This document shows positions 1-10,631 of a DNA stretch of 64,000 nucleotides, in pieces; positions within the stretch are counted from its first letter, which is position 1; each line of letters begins with the position of its first letter. The notes under the pieces were generated by a model, which searched no databases, was not told the DNA's origin, and saw only the letters and a program-made list of their open reading frames with translations. Both the position numbers and the translations under genes were made by a program. The stretch is from Pseudopithomyces maydicus (taxonomy: Eukaryota > Ascomycota > Dothideomycetes > Pleosporales > Didymosphaeriaceae), in contig JANTUC010000015.1 in the NCBI GenBank assembly GCA_026873275.1, forward strand, positions 124,001 through 188,000, given 5' to 3'.

Positions 1-634
1 TTGGTTGCGCGTTTTGTAGGTACTTTCCACTTTGCATTGGCATGCTGTGAAAAAACAAAAAAGCGATCTTTTACGAGGAAAGTCGATGTGTTTTTCCTGA
101 TCATCGTGTAAATGTTCCCTAGAAGTACGATGCAAGGCTGTAAAATTTCAAATCTGATGTTTCAGCAAGTTTTCAATGTTGAAGCGAGACGAATTCTGTA
201 TTCACGAAGGAACAAAATTAGCCAAAATATCACTTGAGGAATTTAAAATAACACTCAAATGTCCAGAGGTGTTTCGCAGCTTCCTGATCCATCTGGTGTT
301 TTAATATGATTCTCTACCTTTGTAGATAGAGGCTCAGGGAAAGTCGGTCATTGAACTAGGATCAGCGTACCTCTGCAGCAAGTACTATGCCTCGAAGAAA
401 TATGCTTCTGCCATATACTCCTGTATTGAAAGTATTGAAGGAGAGAAATGTTGGAAGCCCATACATAGGAAGTGTTGTTCGAGCGGCCGAGTTGGGACGA
501 TCTAGCCGCTTTCGGAACATACTCGTCGTGTTCTTCACTGTGGCGCAGCACCACCCTCCAAACACCACGTGCTATGTCCAACCCAGTTCGTTGCATCTAA
601 TACTCCTCACTATCTATCGTATCCATCTTCAGGC
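1..634. other. Left-edge intergenic region
   Basis: I see no supportable gene here. Short ORFs exist on both strands (for example an ATG-started 82-codon minus ORF ending at 348) but none has recognisable domain content. The last ~100 bases are the likely 5' leader of the macro-domain gene. Confidence 0.4.
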
Positions 635-1519
635 ATGTCGCCATCCTCTTCCCCTCACCACTTCCCTACAATACATCTTCTCTGCGCTTCTCCTTCATAC
701 AAAACCGCTTTGGAAGCTGCACGTCATAAATATGCCCTGCCATCTTCTATAAATATAGAATACCACATATCTACACTCTCTGATCTTCCCCACAATCTCA
801 ATTTCGATGCTATCGTTTCTCCCGCCAATTCTTACGCCCACATGGATGGTGGTTTCGACCACGACCTGTCACTTGCTTTCGCGCCCGAAGGAGGCGACTA
901 TTATGCGTTGACCAAGGTCGCACGCGAAGCCATATTCCGCGAGTGGCGAGGTTTTGTTCCCCCAGGGAATTGTGTTCTCGTCTCTCTGCAAGACTCGAGA
1001 TTGAAGGGTGGGAATAGACCACCTGCTGCGGCTACGGAGGCTGAGGAAGCTATCCTCTCCAATGGAAGAGCTGGAGAAGAAAGAAAGAATTCACAAGGCA
1101 AGGAGATAAGTGTAGGCAGGCGGCCGTGGAATTGCAGATACATCGCTCTTTGCCCCACTATGCGACGTCCAGGAGATGTGCGGTGGGACCGCGAAGTCGT
1201 GTATGAGTGTGTTTGGAGTCTGCTTGCAGCAGTGGACAAACATAATCGGGGAGCTGGGGGGACAGCGTACGCGACAAGAAGTAAGGTGGAAGATGGCGGA
1301 GGTGCGTCGGAAGAAGACCAGATCCGGACTCTGCTGATGACGCCACTGGCAACGGGGTATGGAGAGTGGGGGCCACAACGATGGGCAGCGCAGATGATCC
1401 TTGCGATGAAGCATTTCGCAGAGGTTATGGCGAATGAAAAGAGGTGGGTTGTTATGGGGCCGATTAGGATGATGACGCATGTGCAAGAGGTGGAAGGGAC
1501 GTATGAGATGGAGGGATAA
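635..1519 (+). CDS. Macro-domain-like protein
   Basis: Predicted 294-aa intronless protein. Near residue 40 the segment FDAIVSPANSYAHMDGGFD matches the macro-domain pattern of a hydrophobic strand, an Asn-containing loop and a Gly-rich turn that contacts ADP-ribose. A later MTPLATGYGEWGPQRWAAQ stretch fits the family's C-terminal phosphate-binding loop and helix. Between them lies an unconserved charged insert of about 60 residues. Macro domains bind ADP-ribose or hydrolyse its derivatives; which applies here cannot be read from sequence. The ATG at 635 is the first in-frame ATG; the frame is open further upstream only with a non-ATG codon. No signal peptide or membrane segment is seen. Family assignment is by motif only. 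Confidence 0.72.
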   Translation: MSPSSSPHHFPTIHLLCASPSYKTALEAARHKYALPSSINIEYHISTLSDLPHNLNFDAIVSPANSYAHMDGGFDHDLSLAFAPEGGDYYALTKVAREAIFREWRGFVPPGNCVLVSLQDSRLKGGNRPPAAATEAEEAILSNGRAGEERKNSQGKEISVGRRPWNCRYIALCPTMRRPGDVRWDREVVYECVWSLLAAVDKHNRGAGGTAYATRSKVEDGGGASEEDQIRTLLMTPLATGYGEWGPQRWAAQMILAMKHFAEVMANEKRWVVMGPIRMMTHVQEVEGTYEMEG

Positions 1520-2007
1520 GCTGGGGTTTGTAAATGTGTGTATGGGGCTTAGACTTTTGGCCCACGTCTAGATAATTGACAAACGAATGATATTTTGATA
1601 CTAGCGAAGAAAGCCGATATAATCATATTCACCTCTTGTGCTGTAGTAACCGCGAAGTCTACTACGCGAAATAGGATTCCTATCTATACGACACCTAGAC
1701 AGTGGTTACTTTCTTAACAAACAAAATCGATATGCCAATACCCTGAAGGGTTCAGAGCAATTCGCTATCCGGCAGGACAGTAATAACGTTAGTAAGGCTT
1801 ATCACGCATGAATTGTAAGTTGTGAGATTATTGAAAAAAGGTATAAGTAATATTGAATGGTTGGTAGTAATATTTGAAGAGAACAAGACTTCAAGGTCAT
1901 GTTTTAGGTCGCAACTATGCTTGAAAGGGATTGCAATAAGACATCAGCCTGCAATGACTGGATTTGTAAGGCTTGTTAGTAGCCTCCTTGCCCTCAAACA
2001 GAGCCTT
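1520..2007. other. Intergenic region between convergent genes
   Basis: 3' flanks of the macro-domain gene (+) and the Cys-rich repeat gene (-). AT-rich, no coding signal that I can support. Confidence 0.4.
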
Positions 2008-3768
2008 CTAGTCTGGAAGCTCGAGACCACGTTTCTCCAGCTCTGCACACGCAGTCTGGTACTTAAGAGACAGAGCCCTGATTCGAATCCGTATATTGCG
2101 ACGCCGGCGGGCAGTATCGCCGAGATCGTCATGACCTGCCTTCTTGTTATCCTTGATTATACGAACAAGCTCTTCGCGAGTCGTTTCCAGTTCACGGATT
2201 TGAGTGCGGAGAAGAAGGGTATGTTGCGTGAGCAAGTCATTGGACATCTTCGCACACGCTGCGGCAACGGAGTTCAGGTGCAAACAGCGCTGCGTGGAAT
2301 TTGTATCTATGCACACTTGACAGCGATCATTGACGGGGTTGCCAGTGCGTCGATTGCCGAGAGGGTTCGGCATCGTAGGATTCTGCGCGGTCTGTGGTGT
2401 TCCAAGCGGAGCTGTAGTTGGTGTATCAAGCGGAGCTGTAGTTGGTGTATCAAGCGGAGCTGTAGTTGGTGTATCAAGCGGAGCTGTAGTTGGTGTATCA
2501 AGCGGAGCTGTAGTTGGTGTATCAAGCGGAGCTGTAGTTGGTGTATCAAGCGGAGCTGTAGTTGGTGTTCCATCTGAGTCTGGGACTGAAACTCCGCTTC
2601 CTAGAGGTGACGAGGTCAATGGCAATAAGGACTCCACGTCCCTACGGTGTGTACAGCGCCGCTTGAGACCACGACACTCCTTACACACCTGATGCGGCGG
2701 CTTCCTAGTTGCTGCCACCGCAGCCTTGTGTTTACAGCGTCTATGATTAATGCGGCATTCTTCACATGCTAAAACCTTGCTTGAGTTCAAGACACCTCCT
2801 TGAGCATTGTCCGAAATTGAGGTACCACGTATAACGCTGGCAACGGGAAGATATGCCGTATGGCTGGAAATAGATACACGACCTGATGGAAATCTAGAGT
2901 TGTGTGAATCGCTCTGTCCAATGGCGGGAACGGGAGCGCTATAGCTGGTGTCATAAGGTGTCAGATACCCAGATGGCTCTTCGTGTTCAATTGGAGCTGG
3001 ATGAAATTCTCCAGGAAAAGATACGGGGACCCATGTGTATTGACACGGCGAATTGGCAGTGCCTGATGCGCTTCCAAGGGTACCACGTGCAGGTCCTGGA
3101 ATATAATTCTCAGCGTCCCCCAAATTCTCTTCGTTTGAGGGCGGGTCTATCGGGGTAGCTTTGTTCAAATAAGATTCAATCTCAGACCAAAGACCAGGTG
3201 TATTTTCCGACTGCATAGACGTTGGCATGGGTGCCACCGGTTCGTTCCTATCGGAAATCCGGGCATGCTTCAGTGCATTTCCGGTCTCTGAACCTGAATC
3301 AGAGCCACTGGTCATACGCGGGCGCTTTGTTACACCACATTCCATTCCAAAACCAGGAACTTGCAGGGTCGATATGGAATGAGGCACGTTCTCCTCAAGG
3401 CGATCCTGAATCGTGGGCATGCCGTTTTGCTGCTCTGTAGCAGGATTGTCATTCTGCCGAAAAGCCGTATCGTGGAGAGGGTTAGCTAAATCTGCGATCA
3501 ACATGGAATCTACATCATCAAGAGGACTACCCAAATTCATCATCGCCTGAACAATGGGAGAATCGGCAGGTAGATCCATGATTGGCATACTCATATCAAC
3601 ATCTCCAATGTCTGGAATGATAGCGTCCATTTCTTCCATAGCCTTTTCAAAGTCGAGGTCCATAGGAACAACATCGGCTTGAGTGGTTTGTAAATCGTGC
3701 AATACTCCTGCAAAATCGGCGTCGTCCTGTTGGTTGGAAGGACCACCATGTGAAGATAAATTGCTCAT
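2008..3768 (-). CDS. Cys-rich repeat protein with CX2CX6CXH modules
   Basis: Predicted 586-aa intronless protein of unknown function. The N-terminal ~330 residues are acidic and disordered. Two matching Cys/His modules follow near residues 335 and 361 (CEECRINHRRCKH and CKECRGLKRRCTH, both CX2CX6CXH) and a looser third near residue 483 (CQVCIDTNSTQRCLH, CX2CX8CXH). Between the second and third lies a run of seven TPTTAPL-containing octapeptides (about residues 400-456). The C-terminus is a predicted charged coiled coil (LLLRTQIRELETTREELVRI region). The basic CX2CX6C part looks like half of a fungal Zn2Cys6 cluster, so nucleic-acid or metal binding is plausible but unproven. The start is the only ATG giving the full acidic N-terminus. 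Confidence 0.7.
   Translation of the reverse strand: MSNLSSHGGPSNQQDDADFAGVLHDLQTTQADVVPMDLDFEKAMEEMDAIIPDIGDVDMSMPIMDLPADSPIVQAMMNLGSPLDDVDSMLIADLANPLHDTAFRQNDNPATEQQNGMPTIQDRLEENVPHSISTLQVPGFGMECGVTKRPRMTSGSDSGSETGNALKHARISDRNEPVAPMPTSMQSENTPGLWSEIESYLNKATPIDPPSNEENLGDAENYIPGPARGTLGSASGTANSPCQYTWVPVSFPGEFHPAPIEHEEPSGYLTPYDTSYSAPVPAIGQSDSHNSRFPSGRVSISSHTAYLPVASVIRGTSISDNAQGGVLNSSKVLACEECRINHRRCKHKAAVAATRKPPHQVCKECRGLKRRCTHRRDVESLLPLTSSPLGSGVSVPDSDGTPTTAPLDTPTTAPLDTPTTAPLDTPTTAPLDTPTTAPLDTPTTAPLDTPTTAPLGTPQTAQNPTMPNPLGNRRTGNPVNDRCQVCIDTNSTQRCLHLNSVAAACAKMSNDLLTQHTLLLRTQIRELETTREELVRIIKDNKKAGHDDLGDTARRRRNIRIRIRALSLKYQTACAELEKRGLELPD
2402..2570 (+). repeat. 24-bp in-frame minisatellite, 7 copies
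   Basis: Unit gttggtgtatcaagcggagc plus tgta repeated head to tail with almost no divergence, encoding (D)TPTTAPL on the minus strand. Near-identity of the copies indicates recent expansion or active homogenisation. Confidence 0.95.
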
Positions 3769-4769
3769 CTTTACTAGTGTAGGATTTGGAGTGACCGGAA
3801 ACTCTTTTCGAAGAGTGAGTGGTAGTAAGTTGTTTGTGAGGGTAGAGAGAAGGGAAGTGGTTGAGGTTGTTTGTGATGGAATTAATACAGAGATAACCAG
3901 ATGTGGTTTATAAACTCTTGATGCTTATTTCACGTTATTTCATCACAAGGTTGAGAATGAAGCTCATTGTGAATATACTAAGTGACATGAGTGCTGGTGT
4001 TCGCGACATTGTTAAAGATTGGTAGTCAACTTCTACAAAATCATTGTGAAACTGAGTAGCCAGTGAGTTATTGCTTGAGTAACACTGTTCTGCAGGAAAC
4101 ACTTCTGAAAGTAGTGTAGTATACATGGAGCTGCGCATCGTTGAGCATTCAGTCATTCAATTACTGTCATAAGGACCAAGATAGGTCATGCCGATTCCAG
4201 CCAAAGGCAAACAGACGCGACGGATTCAAAGACAAGGAGTACTAAACAATTGACCAAATATGAGATGGTGAATGTAATTGACGAGAGGCGGAGAGCATGC
4301 ATCGTGGAGCATGAATCCACGGGTCAAGTTACGGCCAACGAGTAGTAACGATATATAGTGTTATGCTTAAGCACAAGAATAACTATAAAAGGCAGATTTC
4401 AGATCGGTCTAGTTAGTTCCTCACCACGATCAGCGATTGACCGAAAAATAGACACGGCTGCGGTAAAGCGGGACGGCCCACTAGTATATCCTGCAGCACT
4501 AGGCCAAAATCGGCAATGATGATGAAGCCTTCCTAGTGGTACTGCGGTCCCCACTCGGAAGACTTGGAATTGCTCCATTTTGTTAATTTGTCATCACATG
4601 TTCACTACCCGTACAATATGTAGTCCTATAGGTGCGTTTAAATGTAGCATCGGAGTCGGTCCGTATCCGGTTGCGTCATCGGCGTCTTCCGGCCAAATCC
4701 ATGAACACCTCCCGGGACAACAAGAAAAAACCAAAACAACCACCAAACACCCCACCAAAGCCTCTCGAA
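3769..4769. other. Intergenic region (divergent promoters)
   Basis: Shared upstream region of the Cys-rich repeat gene (-) and the reductase gene (+). No supportable gene. The frame of the reductase is open upstream to ATG 4701, so a longer start is possible. Confidence 0.4.
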
Positions 4770-5837
4770 ATGTCTATCCCAAAGTCGCACCGTGCCGCCT
4801 ACATCCATGGCAAAGGCGAGGCCCCACAGGTTGCCGAGCGCACCCTCGGCGAGGTAAAGCCGGATGAGATTGCCATCAAGATGGCGGCCACTGCGATCAA
4901 CCCCGTGGACTGGAAGCTCCGCGACTTTGGTCTCTTCATCGTGCCTGGATGGCAGTATCCCGCTATTCTGGGATCTGATGGTTCCGGAACCGTTGCCGCC
5001 GTGGGTTCCGCAGTGACAAACTTCAAGGTCGGAGAACGCGTTTTCTTCCAGTCTGGCTACGGAAGTGATGATGTCTCCACCTTCCAGGAGTACATCAAGA
5101 TCCCGGCGGAAATAGTCGCAAAGACCCCTAGCAACATCTCGGATGAGGAGGCCAGCGGTATCGTTCTAGCTGCACATGCCGTCGCTGCCGCGTTCTACGA
5201 CACTACTGGCCACGGATTGACCCCTCCGTGGGGCCCTAACGGTGATGTTGTTGGCAAGGACAAGGCGATCATCATTCTGGGAGGATCTAGCTCTGTCGGC
5301 CAGTACGCAATCCAGCTTGCCCGTCTCTCTGGCTTTTCCCGCATTATCACGAATGCTTCGCCCAAGCACGCGAACTTCCTCAAGGAGCTCGGAGCACATG
5401 TTGTTCTGGACCGCAACACCTCGACCGTGGAGGAGTTCCAAAAGGCAGTTGAGGGTCTCCCGCTTGAGTTCGTTTTTGACTCGATCTCCAACAAGGACAC
5501 CCAGAAGATGGGTGTTGCCATCTTGCAGGCGACCAAGACGCAGGGCTCTGACGTCGTTACTGTGATGCCGGAGGATGAGGAGGCCAAGAAGGACGGAGAG
5601 CAGGGAGATATCAAGGTGACTGTTAAGCAGATCTGGGGTATTGCTTTGGCGCCCAGCCTGAGGTATCTGATCACCAAGTTGACGGATAACCTTGGAGGAG
5701 AGGACGGATGGATTGCCAAGGGACTGTTTAGGCCCAACACTGTTGAAGTCACCGAGGGAGGACTTGAGAAGTTGCAGGAGGGTATGGAGAAGAACAAGAA
5801 TGGCGTGTCCGGTGTCAAGGTCATCATCAAGTACTAG
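4770..5837 (+). CDS. Medium-chain dehydrogenase/reductase (zinc-independent, enoyl-reductase type)
   Basis: Predicted 355-aa protein. The N-terminal GroES-like fold starts with residues typical of the family (RAAYIHGKGEAPQ, then INPVDWKLRD) and the GSDGSGTVAAVG turn. The Rossmann part has an ILGGSSSVGQYAIQLAR dinucleotide-binding loop near residue 170, with a following NASPKH segment. The catalytic-zinc Cys/His residues of classical alcohol dehydrogenases are not seen, which fits the ToxD-like/quinone-oxidoreductase branch of NAD(P)H reductases. The substrate is unknown. ATG 4770 was chosen because MSIPKSH precedes the conserved start; an in-frame ATG at 4701 would add 23 Lys/Pro-rich residues. 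No introns and no biosynthetic neighbours. Confidence 0.85.
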   Translation: MSIPKSHRAAYIHGKGEAPQVAERTLGEVKPDEIAIKMAATAINPVDWKLRDFGLFIVPGWQYPAILGSDGSGTVAAVGSAVTNFKVGERVFFQSGYGSDDVSTFQEYIKIPAEIVAKTPSNISDEEASGIVLAAHAVAAAFYDTTGHGLTPPWGPNGDVVGKDKAIIILGGSSSVGQYAIQLARLSGFSRIITNASPKHANFLKELGAHVVLDRNTSTVEEFQKAVEGLPLEFVFDSISNKDTQKMGVAILQATKTQGSDVVTVMPEDEEAKKDGEQGDIKVTVKQIWGIALAPSLRYLITKLTDNLGGEDGWIAKGLFRPNTVEVTEGGLEKLQEGMEKNKNGVSGVKVIIKY

Positions 5838-6256
5838 GCCGGGGTTGTCCTCCGATAGTGGTTAAGAATTTACAATAAATAACAGCAATCCCCTCGTGAT
5901 AGTACTCGCCAGTGGAAACCTCACCCATTCTTAGCATCCATACTGCACCCAACGCTGTGAACATGCCGTGTGTGAATTTTGAGATAGAACTGTTTTATTT
6001 AGCGTGGTTCAAGACGGTAGCTTTGAGAATAGTTGGGAATTTGAACTTCACAGGATAACAGAGGATAACTCGACGTCTTAGAACCAGGGTATAAATCAGG
6101 CCCTAGGATAACCATGAGGAAGAGCGGGAGTCGGTCCAGCACGACCGGGTGCCTCTTAATTAGCTGCCGGCACGCGTCCCCGTTGCGGCACTTTGGCTAC
6201 CGCTAGACTAATTAGCCAATAGGCGTGCGGTTAGGGTTATGGATCCACGAAGTAGA
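5838..6256. other. Intergenic region
   Basis: 3' flank of the reductase gene. No coding signal seen. Confidence 0.35.
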
Positions 6257-6547
6257 CTACTTGGACGCGTTGTTGAAGAAGGATTGCTGTATGGCCTGCT
6301 CGACGGTCATGCTCTGGTTGGACAGCCGCAACTTCAGATGGAACGTGGTGACTTGCTGAGGTATAGCAGTCAAGTAGACGGCACTGAATGCAGCTTTGTC
6401 CCTGAAGTAGCTCAGCTTGTCTACCATAGTGCACGTCATGGACGGCAGATCGCAGAATATCATCTCGGTCACCGAGTTCGCATCAGAATTCCCAGCGCAA
6501 GGCAATTTAACGACCCATAGCAACATCTTTGGAACTAATTCTAACAT
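6257..6547 (-). CDS. Small hypothetical protein
   Basis: ATG-started 96-aa ORF in a stretch with no competing gene. It has a moderately hydrophobic N-terminus (LVPKMLLWVV), three cysteines in the first 40 residues and a regular C-terminal half (SMTVEQAIQQSFFNN). I do not recognise it. It could be a genuine small gene, perhaps with a weak signal peptide, or a chance ORF. Confidence 0.35.
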   Translation of the reverse strand: MLELVPKMLLWVVKLPCAGNSDANSVTEMIFCDLPSMTCTMVDKLSYFRDKAAFSAVYLTAIPQQVTTFHLKLRLSNQSMTVEQAIQQSFFNNASK

Positions 6548-6934
6548 CCAGCGTAGGGCAACTCAGTCACAAACCATGAAGTTCCGAACAGGTATTTAAA
6601 CACTCAGCACAGCGTACCTTACCAGCCCACCACACCACCGCCCCAAAATCCTCCCCACCTTCACCCAAGCCCAAAACGCCCAGCCACACCTACAAACGCC
6701 CCATTACCTCCCGCCAAAAAACCGCGTGCCTGCCCCGCCCCATCCAGTCTAGCGCCATCCCTCCGTTTGCCCACCACAACACCTATTTCACCTCTACCCC
6801 AATCCCTCTTCCCCTCTTCCCTCCCACTAAACACTTGTATACCATCAAGACTTTCCACACTACTACCAAATCTACCACATTTCCAACACTTCCACACCAT
6901 CACAACATTCCACACCACCACCAAATCCACCACA

Positions 6935-7921
6935 ATGGCGCCAACCTCGCTCACCACCCTCCCCAACGAGCTCCTCTCCACCATCGCCTCCTCCCTCCCC
7001 CAACACGACCTCGCCGCCCTCTGCCTCGTCAACACCCACCTCGCCGCCATCGCCACCCCGCACCTCTACGCCAAAATCACCCTCCACATCCCCGTCTGGC
7101 CACAGGGCACAACCCCGCACCGCACCCCAATGCCCAACTTCGAGTCCCTCCTCACGACGCTCATTCTACGCCCCTCCGCCGCCGCCGCAGTCCGCGAGCT
7201 GAGCTTCACAGCGGATCTCCTCGATCCCCCCGGCGCAAAGATCAATCTGTATACCGAGAACGGGGTCATCAAGAATCGGGTTATGGAGATGGTTCCGGGG
7301 AGTTTTCGCTCGAGGCACGGGTTTTGCTCTGGGCCGCGATCGAGGCGAGTGGCGTGGGAGATGCGGTTCAGCTTGGGCGAAGGGTGGTGTGGGAGCGCGA
7401 TGTTAATGCCATTTTGGCTTGGATTGTGACGCGGTGTGTGAATTTGCGGGAGCTGCGGATTGATGCCGAGTTTTTGTGTCCGAGGGGGAGCGCGTGGAGG
7501 AGGATTTGGATGGGGGTTTCGAGGAGGATGAGGAGGATGAGGAGGGGAGGGCGGTGAGTGATGAGGGGTGGTGGAGGGATGAGGAGGGGGCGGGGTGTAG
7601 GGATAGGGCGTTTATGCAGGCGCTCGAGGGTGGCACTGTGCTGGGGGAGGTGAAGATGTCTGGGGAGGTGGCGGGGTTTGAGGGGCTGGAGAGGGTGGTG
7701 GTTCGGGGGGAAAGTATGGGTTGGCGCAGTATTTGGGGTATATTGTGCCGGGGATCAGGGCGTTGGAGAAGGTGTGTGAGAGGGGTGGGTGGTGGTTTGA
7801 TACGGAGCCGAGTCTGGGTCATCTGAATATGGATGACGATAGTTACCCCGCCGAGCTTTGGCCGCTCAGGGAGTGGTGCGAGTTCCGCGATACGGATCGT
7901 GTTCCGCAGAAGGAGTTCTAG
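6935..7921 (+). CDS. F-box protein, frame broken at three G runs
   Basis: Starts MAPTSLTTLPNELLSTIAS, a textbook F-box (LPxELLxxI, then LCLVNTHLAAIATPHLY), the segment that binds Skp1 in SCF ubiquitin ligases. The coding frame shifts three times: at GGGG 7297-7300, GGGGG 7484-7488 and GGGGGG 7705-7710. Each shift goes the same way, and each is cured by one missing G. With those, one 329-codon frame runs to the TAG at 7919-7921 with leucine-rich segments such as RCVNLRELRID and an acidic Glu/Asp stretch. No intron signals sit at the breaks. I read this as an intact gene with consensus errors; three real slippage mutations (a pseudogene) is the alternative. Confidence 0.65.
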
Positions 7922-8239
7922 GGTGCGAGGAGGCACGGCGAGGGGTTGTCTTGGGATGGATGTGACCTGATCAAGCAGCACATAACGTTTGTTTGGTTGT
8001 TCGAAGAAGTAGCAGCAGAGGTGGCTGGCTAGAGGAAGATGCATATGGTTAAGAAAAAGTAGCAGCAGAGGTGGCTGGCTAGAGGAAGATGCATATAGCT
8101 GAGAAAAAGCCGTCGACCCTCTTGTGACAATTGAAAACGGTCGTGCAGCACATAATATGAGCATTTCTGTACGCATCGGTTACATGATACATCGATCATT
8201 CATTACACATATACATTACTGTCATTACATGACTCTCCC
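7922..8239. repeat. 50-bp tandem duplication in intergenic DNA
   Basis: A ~40-bp core (aagtagcagcagaggtggct onward) starts at 8007 and again at 8057, giving a 50-bp period. Both copies end in a Lys-like A-rich tail (aagaaaaag, gagaaaaag). A diverged relative lies at about 14850-14925. Confidence 0.8.
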
Positions 8240-10631
8240 TTACTGCTTCGTCACATCGGTGCCCTCCACGCTGTTAATCAGCTCCTCATCCAGCCCAGTC
8301 CAGAACCGGATCCAGTTGAAGATGTACTTGTGCCACACGAGCGAGTTATCCCTGTTCGTAACCCAGTGGTTCTCATCAGGGAAACTCAAGAACCTGGACG
8401 GCACCCCCAAGCTCTGGAGGATGTTGAAGAACGCAATGCCATCGGACTGCACAACGCGGTAGTCGAGATCATCTGTCACAATGTTAGTTTCCAACGTTCA
8501 AAACGATACCCAACTCAAAGGTGAAAACTCACTGTGCACAATGAAATGCGGCGTCGACCAGTTCTTCGCATGGCTCATAGGGTCGAACTTGGCATAGTTC
8601 TCCCTGTCGTCCCAAATCGTGCCATTCTGGTCGTGCTGGATGAAGTAAATCTCATCAGTGGCGTACGCCGCGAACTGGTTGATCTTTCCGTCGTGCGTGA
8701 CCAGCGCCTTGAACCTGTCTCCCAGCGCATGGCCCTGGATCCAGTTCACGCTGAACCCACCGAACGACGCACCGGCCGCAACCGCACGGTCGGTATCCGC
8801 GTACTCGATGTTCTCCTCGATGTGGTCGAAGAGCGCGACAATGTCCCGGTACGGAGATCCGCCCCAGTTGTCGGTGATGGCGTCGGTGAAGTTCTGGCCG
8901 TAGGAAGGCGTACCCGTGAACTGGGGCACGAAGACGACGAAGCCCTGGTCCGCCCAGAGACGCAGATTCCAGCGCGTGCTCCAGGTGTCACCCTGGGCGA
9001 CCTGGGGTCCGCCGTGGATCTCCATGACGACCGGCCACTTCTTGTCGGGGGTGAAGTCGGTGGGGTAGTAGACGAAAGTCTGGATGAGGGCGCCGTCGCC
9101 GCCGGTGTACCAGAAGTTGGTGGTGGAGTTGGGGAGCAGGCCCGCGAGCTCGGGGTCGACCTCGTTGGCGGAGAACAGCGTCTTGGGCTTGGAGTCGACG
9201 CCCGTGGTGTACCAGATCTTGGAGGACCAGGTGGTGGAGGCGGAGATCAGGGCCTCGCCCGAGGGGAGGATGGCGACGTCGGCGATGTTGGGCGACGGGC
9301 CGGTGATGTTCTCGGGCTTGAAGTCGGCGGGGGCGTCGGCGGGGACGACCCAGAGGCGGTTGGCGGCGTGCAGCTCGGAGACGACCCAGAGGTTCTTGCC
9401 GTCGTCGGACCAGGTTGCAGAGGAGGGGGTAGAGTCCCAGTCCGCGGCTACGGAGGAGACCTCGGAGTTGAGGCCGTCGATGGAGGCGACGTAGAGCTTG
9501 AAGCGGTCCGACTCGTAGGAGATGCCGTCCTGCTGCGAGAAGGCGAGCTTCTTGCCATCGGGAGACCAGCGGGGGCCCTGAGAAGCACCCTTGGCGGTCT
9601 CAGGTGCGGTGCTGCCGGGGCCGTTGACGGCAACGGGGGCCTCGGAGGCATCGTGGGGGACGACGTAGATGTAGGATGCGGTATAGTTGGCCTTGGGGAG
9701 CTCGGGAGCCTTGGTCAGGAAAGCAACGGTGCTGCCGTCGGGAGAAAGGTCGTAGTCGCCAGCGTCGCCGAATGGCTGGACCGGGGTCTCGGGGAGGGTG
9801 ACGGTAGAGTTGATACCGACGAGGAGGTTCTTAGGCTCACCCTCGAGCTCCAAGTCGTCGCCGTAGCCGGCCGAGAGGACGCCAGAAAATACGGCGAATC
9901 GCTGGGGCGTGATGTAGGTGTCCCAGTGGCGGACCCAGCCAGCGTCGTAGATGTGGCCGGTGCTCTTGGGCAACTTTGCGGTCTCCTCGTTGTAGGCCGA
10001 GCCATTGGGATACGCCAACGAGTTGACGAGGAAGTGGATGGCTCCAGACTCGGTTTGGACGGCCTTGAGCCCCGAGAAAGGTGCGTTGAGAGAGGCGACG
10101 AGCTTCCTTTGGGATGTTAGTGCTGGCACACAAGCACGCAAAAACTGTCAAAACGTACGGCGAAAACTCGTCCTCGCCCAAATCCGCAGTGTACAGCGTC
10201 ACACCGCCCGGGATCTCATCGTTCGTCCCATTGATGTACAGAATGCTCGTGTTCGTCTTTCCCACGAACACAAACTCGGACACTCCGGTGTCGAACGGCG
10301 CCTCGGTGATGTTGCCGCTCGCGATGTCGAGAACCTGCCAGGTGGTCGACGCCTTGCCCGCGGTCCAATTGTAGCTTGTCGAGGAGAAGATACCGAATTC
10401 CTAGGCCCCGTTAGCACACCAACTTCCCTGCGAAAACAAGGCATCCTTACTCCGCTAGGATTGACAACAGGATTTCCTCGTCGCGGCGCGGCAAGCATTC
10501 CCCTACACCCCACGCGTCAGCACGAACAATCACAACCACCACCAGCAGTAACAATGCACATACTCGACCGTAATGCCATACGCCTCCTTGACCATGAGGC
10601 CCAAGCCCAGCGCGCATTTCCACGAAGCCAT
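8240..10631 (-). CDS. Dipeptidyl-peptidase V (secreted prolyl-oligopeptidase-family serine peptidase)
   Basis: Five exons: 10631-10564, 10502-10451, 10400-10159, 10106-8533 and 8472-8240, giving 722 aa, the usual length of fungal DppV. Order: weak N-terminal signal (ALGLGLMVKEAYG), beta-propeller-like half with WSPDGKKLAFSQQDG, then an alpha/beta-hydrolase domain. The nucleophile motif GASFGGFSVNW, the acid in HNDLDYRVV (created exactly across the last intron) and the His in DENHWVTN form the catalytic triad. The enzyme removes N-terminal dipeptides from peptides outside the cell. Donors are GTATGT, GTAAGG, GTACGT and GTGAGT; the third intron has a CACTAAC branch. All phases agree and no frame breaks are needed. 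Several N-glycosylation sequons are present. Confidence 0.93.

Noticed and set aside
2402..2570. CRISPR-like array
   Set aside because: Copies are contiguous with no spacers and are in frame inside a fungal gene.
8534..10120. 528-codon plus-strand open frame
   Set aside because: Antisense to the dipeptidyl-peptidase V exon, Gly/Val/Arg-rich, no domain; a GC-skew shadow.
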